Positions 58,127 to 64,000 of a stretch of 64,000 nucleotides of DNA are shown one piece after another; the first letter of the stretch is position 1, and each line of letters opens with the position of its first letter. The stretch is from Ceratotherium simum simum (taxonomy: Eukaryota; Chordata; Mammalia; Perissodactyla; Rhinocerotidae), in the NCBI RefSeq assembly GCF_000283155.1, contig NW_004454217.1, positions 2,863,604 to 2,927,603 on the forward strand, written 5' to 3'. Under the pieces are notes generated by a model. That model was not told the origin of the DNA, did no database searches, and saw only the letters and a program-made list of their open reading frames with translations. Made by a program: the position numbers and the translations under genes.

Positions 58127-58323
58127 CCATTTGTTTTTGTTTTTGTTTTTTTCCTGAGAAATATTCACCCTGAGCTAATATCTGTGGCCAGTCTTCCTCT
58201 ATTTTTTGTGTGGGTCACAACCACAGCATGGCTGACAAGTGTAGGTCTGTGCCCAGGAATTGAACCCATACTGCCGAAGCGGAGTATGCAGAATTTAGCC
58301 ACTATGCCACAGGGCGGCCCCCG
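58127..58323 (-). mobile_element. ERE-type SINE, minus orientation
   Basis: Starts with a T-rich tail ((TTTTTG)n), then the antisense ERE body ('ctgagctaatatctgtggccagtcttcctct', 'acagcatggctgacaagtg', 'aattgaacccatactgccgaagc') and ends in the antisense head 'gccactatgccacagggcggcccc'. Exact 17 bp target-site duplications AGAAGTTCTTATGTTTT lie at 58110-58126 and 58324-58340. Fewer CpGs than the two younger EREs. Confidence 0.95.
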
Positions 58324-58559
58324 AGAAGTTCTTATGTTTTAAGTGTTGTATACAATCTACTTTTATTTTTAAAATTGTATGGAAAATATTCAAAAGCATA
58401 GCTCATTTAGAAAAAGAATGAAAACTAGCAGAAAAGAGAAAAGAAACTGTTTTATTTGGAAGGTGGACTAACTTGAAAATTCTCTCAGTAGAAATACATA
58501 CCTATTTTGGATAAAACACAACATAAAACATTTTAAATAATGAGCTTAGCTTACAAAAA

Positions 58560-59080
58560 ATAATTAATGAACATTTATAAGTAATACACAAAGACTTGTT
58601 CGTACTTGCAGCAGCTTTATTCATAATAGCTCAAACTGGAAACAATCCAAATGTCTATTGAAAGATGAATAGATAATTGAACTGTGGCATATTCATACAA
58701 TAGAATATTACCCAGCAATGGAAAAGAATGAACTGCTGGCACATGTACCACCATGAATGAATCTCTAAAATATTTTATTGAGTGAAAGAAATATTCATAA
58801 ATAATATAGGATGAAAAAATTATATATGAAAGAAAGTTATTAATTAATACATGTATGATTCCACTTACATGAAAGTTACAGAAAAAGCAATAATAAGCTA
58901 TGGTGATAAACATAAGAATACTAGTTGCCTGATGACAGGGAGATTAACTAGAAAGGAATTTGAGAAAACTTACCAGGGTAATAAAATTGTCCTATATCTT
59001 AATTGGAGTGTTGGTTATACCTCTTTGAACTGTACACTTAAGATCTGTCATTTGATGGTGTGTAAATACTAACTCAACAA
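58560..59080 (+). mobile_element. L1 3' end fragment
   Basis: 'agcagctttattcataatagctcaaactggaaacaatccaaatg', 'acaatagaatattacccagcaatggaaaagaatgaactgctg', 'gattccacttacatgaaagt' and 'ctttgaactgtacacttaagatctg' are the ordered ORF2 end and 3'UTR of an older L1. Confidence 0.85.
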
Positions 59081-59299
59081 GGAAAAATTCCCGGAATGAT
59101 GTGATTCTAATGTGTACCTAGAGTGAAATAAAATCATAATAATCTCACACTCTCCACAATGACAGTTTTTAAACTTCTGCACAGAAATTTGTTTCCATCT
59201 CTCCTACACATTGTTTCATTTGGCGACTTTGACTCCTATTTTCTCCTAGAGAAAAAGTAGAAATCATCAGCCAGGGTTCCATCAACTACACGGTAACCA

Positions 59300-59965
59300 A
59301 TTATGTAACTTTGTATACAGTATCTGAATCCTCCCTATCCTCTCCCTGTCCTTTCTCCTCTCTAACATGCATGCTTTCAAATATGATATTGCGTTCTTTG
59401 TTTCTTGCCATTTACAGCTTATATCAATGATTATACCTTCTCTTTCTTCCATATTTAATCTCATCCTTCTCATATTTTGCACCTGTTAATTTATAAAACC
59501 CAAGCCTTTCTAACAACAAAAAAAGCTGAAAAAAATTATTTTAGACTTAGTCATCTCCTGCTACAGTCCTAATTAACTCTGTCCCTTTAAACCACGTGCG
59601 AGTCTTTGTTTCCATTTCCTGGTATTTCGTCAATTTTAATGCTCAATCATTCTACCAAACTAAGGTCACCTTTCAAACTTCATGTAGCTAAGTACAATGA
59701 TAACATTCAGATCTTATCTTGAAATTTATATTGAAGAATTCTGACACCGTTGACTATTTGTTCCAACATAAATCCACCCCTTCCCTTGATTTTTACAGAA
59801 TATAACCTAAGCGTTCACCCTTCTTTCTTTTTCTGTTTCTTCTTTCAGGCTCAGTCATCACCATCAGCCACATAAATGTTGAAATTCTTAAAGGCATATT
59901 CTAGGTCCTTTCTTCTATTTACTTTCCACTTTTCCCCTAACAATTTTATGTATGCCATGGCTAGG
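59300..59965 (+). mobile_element. L2 LINE remnant (internal coding region)
   Basis: Decayed L2 coding text: 'tgctcaatcattctaccaaactaaggtcacc', 'cttgaaatttatattgaagaattctgacaccgttgactatttgttcc' and 'aattcttaaaggcatattctaggtcctttcttc' match 'attctactgaaactgctcttgccaaggtcacc ... gcatttgacactgttgatcactcc ... cctcaaggctctgtcctaggccctcttctc'. Same strand as the L2 3' part at 60670, so possibly one element with an eroded middle. Confidence 0.6.
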
Positions 59966-60669
59966 TAGTAAGGTAGTAAGAATAGTACCAAAACTCTAAA
60001 AAGTAAGACCAAAGTCAGGGTGTTATGAAAATAACACTAAGAGAGGAAACAATTAAAAGCAAGGTCTACAATAAATAAGTAGGTTTCTGTGACTGGGCAA
60101 CAATGGGCTGGAGATAAAAGAAAGGCAAAAAAAATCAGCAAATACTTGAGTGATATCTAGTAGTGTTGTGCCCATGGTGGTAGTGAATTTCAATTTGTCT
60201 TCAAGAGATAGACTAGTTTAATCACTTGATAATTACCACCATTGAACTGCTGTGAGTTTTTGTTTGATGATGCAGTTAAAATGTAAAATATTTCCACCAT
60301 TGAATAAAGTTGTACTTGGTGACTTTTGATAGTTAAAATAACTGTAGTAATACAGCACTGAGCTTTAGCTATTAAAACATAAACTCTTCTGAGGTTAGAG
60401 ACTAGCAGTAATCAAATTTTGTCAGTTTTGTAAACTGGTTCTTATCTTCCTAGGCAACTAATTATCAGTCAGCACTCATATATTGAATTTCTTTATCAGG
60501 CTCTGGTTTGCTTCTTGCTTTTCAAAGAGATTAAAATCCATATCAGTGGGAATGACTGAAGACAGGGAGGTAGATCTATTGAGCTTTTTACACATTCTAT
60601 GCACCAGGGAGTTTGCTCTTTCCTTGGCAGATATTTCAGTTGCCAGCTATTTTTCTAACATGCAAATCT
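59966..60669. other. Unassigned, between two L2 segments
   Basis: No recognisable block. A '...taggtagtaaggtagtaag' near-tandem repeat at about 59961-59981. May be unrecognisable L2. Confidence 0.4.
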
Positions 60670-61130
60670 GATAATCTAATTCCTCTTCTTAATTTTTAAT
60701 GGTGCCATATTGCCTATATGTTAAAATTACAACTCTATGTATTGGCTCAACAGCTCTTCATACTCTGATCCTTACCTATAGCAATCATGTAGCTCCAGAG
60801 TCTGACTCTTTGGCCAAAAATTCTCATTTCCTCTTGGTCCAGAAACTGTGTATCTCAGATAGGAAGGCTTCTCTATCTGGCAATTCAGATTTGATCATGA
60901 ATTAAATATCTCCTTTGTACTCTCCGTTACAATTTGTCTATATGCATGTCTTCCTTTGGTTTCTCAAAGGTAATGACTATTTGGACTTCCATCACCAAAT
61001 ACTAATTTTCGAGGGTGAGCCCTCTAGAGTGTGAATCCTCTTTGTGTCTTCAGAGCTGAGCTCAGTGCCTAGTGCATATTAAATGTTTAGTGAAAGTTTA
61101 AGTAATTGAAAAATAAATGAATAATTGAAT
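60670..61130 (+). mobile_element. L2 LINE 3' region
   Basis: 'caacagctcttcatactctgatccttacctatagc' and the tail 'ctctagagtgtgaatcctctttgtgtcttcagagctgagctcagtgcctagtgcatattaaatg' match the L2 3' region ('ctagaatgtaagctcc...ccagtgcctagcacagtgcctggcacatagtaggc'). It ends in 'aataaatgaataattgaataaatg'. Confidence 0.7.
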
Positions 61131-61558
61131 AAATGAAAGAAATTGACCTCAGATCATTTGACTGGTTTACATAAAGTCCCATAGCAAACAAATATTAAGC
61201 ATAAAAATGACTCCCATTCATGTATTTTTTCTGTTTTATTAGTGAATATTTTGCTAAACTTATTTACTTATCATATGTATGTTAATGAAGTTATGTCACA
61301 AATTATTGTCACTTTTAAAATTTCTAAGTAAATCTGTATGATTCTGGAGGAGAAGGACAGATCGCTTGACAAGCTTCTCCCACCTGCTGGTGGGGTCCTT
61401 GCTGCTGCCTCTTTACGTGAAGTGGAAGTGGGAAGCTATATTGTTAGGGTAGAGCTTTCAAATGCGGTAAATATAATTTGTGTGCAAGTTTTAATGTTTT
61501 CTTTGAACCAAAATAACAAGGAATTTGGGAGGAAAAATCTTGCCTTTGAGATGGGACG
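61131..61558. other. Unassigned sequence
   Basis: No recognisable feature. Confidence 0.4.
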
Positions 61559-61604
61559 TATCTTTAGTATATAGGCAGCCATATCTTTAGTATAGAGGCA
61601 GTGT
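61559..61604. repeat. 23 bp tandem duplication
   Basis: 'tatctttagtatataggcag' plus 'cca' is followed at once by 'tatctttagtatagaggcag' plus 'tgt': two near-identical 23 bp units. Confidence 0.9.
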
Positions 61605-62150
61605 AACCAAGCAAAAGGGGGCTCGTTCTGCTCACTGCCATCTGATGCCAATCAATTGCAAACAAGCTGGTGGTTGAGAAAGGAAAATTTATACGATTAG
61701 CCAGCATAATCAGAAGATGGCAGTGTCCTAAAGAAGTGTCCTAAGGAACCATCTTAAAATTATACAGAATCTTGAGGCAGTTATATAGGGGAAATGGGCA
61801 GGGAAGGAGGGGATTTAGGGTGGCTATCATCTGGTGTGACAAACTTCAAGGCACCACATTATCTCTTTCTTCTGTCATTCATGATAGATACCAAGAATTT
61901 TTCTTTCTGGAGGTCGTCATGTTCCTGGGGAACTCAGAGAACAAAGTTATCATCTTATCACAGCTGGGAGATATACATAAGCAAGAGTCATAGGACTAGC
62001 AGATCATGTATTTTCCAAAAGCAATCATCTACGTTATGTGCAAGATAGAATGTATTCACAGAGATTAGTGAGTCAGGGTCATATATAGTTACAATATTGC
62101 TTCCTTTCCCTAAGGTGGCTTCCCTCATGCTAACTTAATATCTAGCTGTT
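61605..62150 (-). mobile_element. Possible LTR, minus orientation
   Basis: Begins near TGTAACCAAGCAAAAGG and has the texture of an antisense retroviral LTR, with frequent low-repetition GC-richer text, 'ttgagaaaggaaaatttata' near the start and no ORFs beyond 84 codons. No firm right boundary, target-site duplication or family match, so treat as tentative. Confidence 0.3.
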
Positions 62151-62219
62151 ATAGCAGTATAATTAACATTATTTTCAACATACTGTGTTATATAAGGAAA
62201 TAGTTTCTCTTATATGTAA

Positions 62220-62275
62220 CCAAAGTATAGCACAGCTCACACACATGCACATACACACACATAAACAATAATAAA
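62220..62275. repeat. CA-rich low-complexity tract
   Basis: (CA)n-like 'cacacacatgcacatacacacac' passing into AAT-rich sequence. Confidence 0.8.
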
Positions 62276-62464
62276 AATAAATACTTGTGTAAGTAAAAAA
62301 GAAAAGGATGAATCAGTTCCTTATAATTTGTTTTTTAAATATCACTTTTTAATCTATTCTAAGTCAACTTTATTGTACCTGATCCTACATAGTGGATATT
62401 TCACGTTTCTAAAGGTCAATTTTTTTCAATACCCCACACAATGTTGTATGTGATAATTTAAATA

Positions 62465-62575
62465 TACATTTATTCAACAAATATTTGTCAAGAGAGAAAG
62501 GCACTAGGTGTCCAATGGTAAAATGGCAGATATAGTCCTTTTTTCATGCAATTTACAAACTAGTAATTACTGACA
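62465..62575 (-). repeat. L2 3' end, minus orientation
   Basis: 'acatttattcaacaaatatttgtcaagag...aggcactaggtg...catgcaatttacaaactagtaa' is the reverse complement of the L2 terminus, as at 11960 and 55448. Confidence 0.7.
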
Positions 62576-62611
62576 CAATTGAAAAATTGAGTTTAGATGT
62601 ATGTTTTTTTT

Positions 62612-62649
62612 CCTTAGCTTAGTTATCATTCCTTAGCTTAGTTATCATA
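62612..62649. repeat. 19 bp tandem duplication
   Basis: CCTTAGCTTAGTTATCATT is followed immediately by CCTTAGCTTAGTTATCATA: 18 of 19 bases identical, so a recent duplication or replication slippage. Confidence 0.95.
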
Positions 62650-62761
62650 CTAAGCTTGTTTTAACAAGTAAATAAGGTACCCTTCTCATGACTAAATGAG
62701 GTAGTCATCTGAAAATTTTACTGGGCTTTGATTTCTAAAATTCTTAAAATTATGTTTCTCG

Positions 62762-64000
62762 AGAGTAGAAGTCAAGATGGCAGTGTAAGCAGACTCTGAA
62801 CTCACCTCCTCCTGCAGACACAGCCAATTTACAACTACTTGTGGAAAAATTACCCCTGAGACAGAACTGAAAACTAGATAAGAGGAACTCCTGCAACAAA
62901 AGACAATCCTAATTGAGGTGGAAGAGGCACAAACTCCCTTCTGGAGAGAAAAAACGCCGGCTTCACAAGCCGCAGCACCTCACGGCCGCCGGGGAGCAGC
63001 CCAAAGGCATGCAGCCCTCCCTGGAGGAGTGGGGCCTTGAGCCGGGGAGCACCCCTGCTGTGGGCGTTTTGTGGACCCCACACAATACAGATGAGTGGCA
63101 GAATATCTGACTTTGCCTGCTACTAAAACATTGGGGAATACCCCCAGAAAAGCTGGTTCACAAAGAAATAAAAACCAGCTCTTAAAGGGCCCATGCTCAA
63201 ACTCACCTGTTTCAGAAAGCAACCTAAAATCACCAGAAAGAAAGGTGCACTTTGGTGAAAAGAGACTCACCTGATAGGCTCGGAGTGCGTTGCAGTGAGA
63301 GGTGAGACCTCTCCAGGGACTGGGACATTGGTGGCGGCCATTGTTGTGGCCTGGTGTGGGCGCGCTGATACAGACACCATTGGAGTTCTCCCTGGGGCCT
63401 GCTAGCCCAGGTCTGCCCCACCCGCTAGAGCACCTATTTAATCCAGTTCATACTTATCAATAGCTACTTTAAACATCAATGGACTAAATGCTCAAATTAA
63501 AAGGCATAGGGTGGCTGACTGGATAAAAAAACAAGACCCATATATATGCTGCATACAAGAGACACACTTCAGACCTAAAGACACTCACAAACAGAAAGTG
63601 AAGGGATGGAAAAAGATACTCCATGCAAATGACAATGAAAAGAAAGCTGGTGTAGCATTACTCATATCAGACAAAATAGACTTTAAAACAAAAACTGTAA
63701 AAAGAGACAAAGAAGGGTATTACATAATGATCAAGGGAACAATCCAACAAGAAGATACAACACTTGTAAATATCAACGCACCCAATGTAGGTGCACCTAA
63801 ATATATAAAACAATTGTTAACAGACATAAAAACAGAAATAGACAGTAACACTTTAATAGTAGGGGACTTTATCACTCCACTTACACCAACGGATAGATCA
63901 TCCAAACAGAAGATCAATAAGAAAACATTGGCCTTAAATGACACACTAGAACAGATGGACCTAGTAGATATATACAGAGCATTCCATCCAAAAACCGAAG
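62762..64000 (+). mobile_element. L1 LINE: CpG-bearing 5'UTR joined to ORF2, ORF1 missing; runs off window
   Basis: The 5' end 'gtcaagatggcagtgtaagcag' carries the YY1-like AAGATGGC motif placed as in L1 5'UTRs. The GC-richer, CpG-bearing 5'UTR extends to about 63435. ORF2 begins within a few bases ('ttcatacttatcaatagctac'), so ORF1 and the intergenic spacer are absent. The element continues past the right edge. Low decay compared with every other L1 here: the endonuclease frame has no stop. Small frames across 62874-63421 are 5'UTR artefacts. Confidence 0.9.
63442..64000 (+). pseudogene. L1 ORF2 endonuclease domain, open but with catalytic Asn lost; partial
   Basis: An uninterrupted frame of 186 codons from just after a TAA (63439-63441) to the window edge. 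The start methionine is missing and numbering is offset by 3 from the human L1 endonuclease, so almost the whole N-terminus is present. Catalytic or binding positions: Asn14 equivalent (NING, 63472), Glu43 equivalent (QETHF, 63559-63561) and Asp145 equivalent (GDF, 63865-63867) are kept. The Asn147 equivalent is Ile (GDFITPL, codon ATC at 63871-63873), which should abolish nicking. The minus frame 63720-63944 is a shadow. Whether the RT part beyond the window is intact cannot be seen. Confidence 0.9.

Noticed and set aside
62874..63421. Several overlapping frames of 63-96 codons on both strands
   Set aside because: They fall in the GC-richer L1 5'UTR, where stops are rarer; no protein motif.

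Overview
The window is mammalian nuclear DNA, AT-rich and without a recognisable host gene. No open reading frame exceeds 166 codons, and the longest ones lie in or opposite LINE-1 (L1) sequence. I found no multi-exon coding signal, CpG island, rRNA or tRNA gene, or CRISPR array. It reads as intergenic or deep-intronic sequence built from layered transposable elements.

Organism: MIR, L2, MER20, MER5-type and MLT1-type repeats place it in eutherian mammals. Four tRNA-derived SINEs of the equine repetitive element (ERE) type at 35196, 39692, 44616 and 58127 indicate Perissodactyla. The form of the two youngest EREs differs from the horse ERE1 form as I remember it, so rhinoceros or tapir may be more likely than horse; this is tentative.

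Layout: 1-4.9 kb is mostly unique sequence with one ~540 bp interspersed repeat, a MIR and an L2. 4.9-9.1 kb holds an internally deleted L1, older L1 3' ends and a ~980 bp DNA-transposon-like element. At 9.6 kb a ~97 bp tailed retrocopy sits between 17-18 bp target-site duplications. 11-15 kb holds MIR/L2 pieces, a 666 bp solo LTR with 4 bp duplications and an L1 whose 5'UTR-like part runs straight into ORF2. 15-23.5 kb is largely unique with scattered MIRs. 23.5-25 kb is an L1 split by an LTR-like insert. 25-29 kb is unassigned, followed by a second probable solo LTR at 29.0-29.6 kb, then MER20 and MER5-like elements. 31-45.4 kb is dense in L1 on both strands with three nested EREs. 45.4-57 kb alternates MIR, L2, L1, small DNA transposons and one MLT1 LTR with unique DNA. 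58-62.6 kb holds an ERE, an L1 3' end and long L2 remnants. From 62.76 kb to the right edge lies the youngest-looking L1: a CpG-bearing 5'UTR joined directly to the start of ORF2, with an endonuclease frame open to the window end but with a catalytic Asn replaced by Ile.

How the parts relate: there is no operon-like or pathway logic. The useful structure is insertion order. Old L2/MIR came first, then L1 and LTR insertions, then EREs inserted into those L1s. Several events are bounded exactly by target-site duplications. Repeat names are from memory, without a library search, and are given only where the text match seemed clear.
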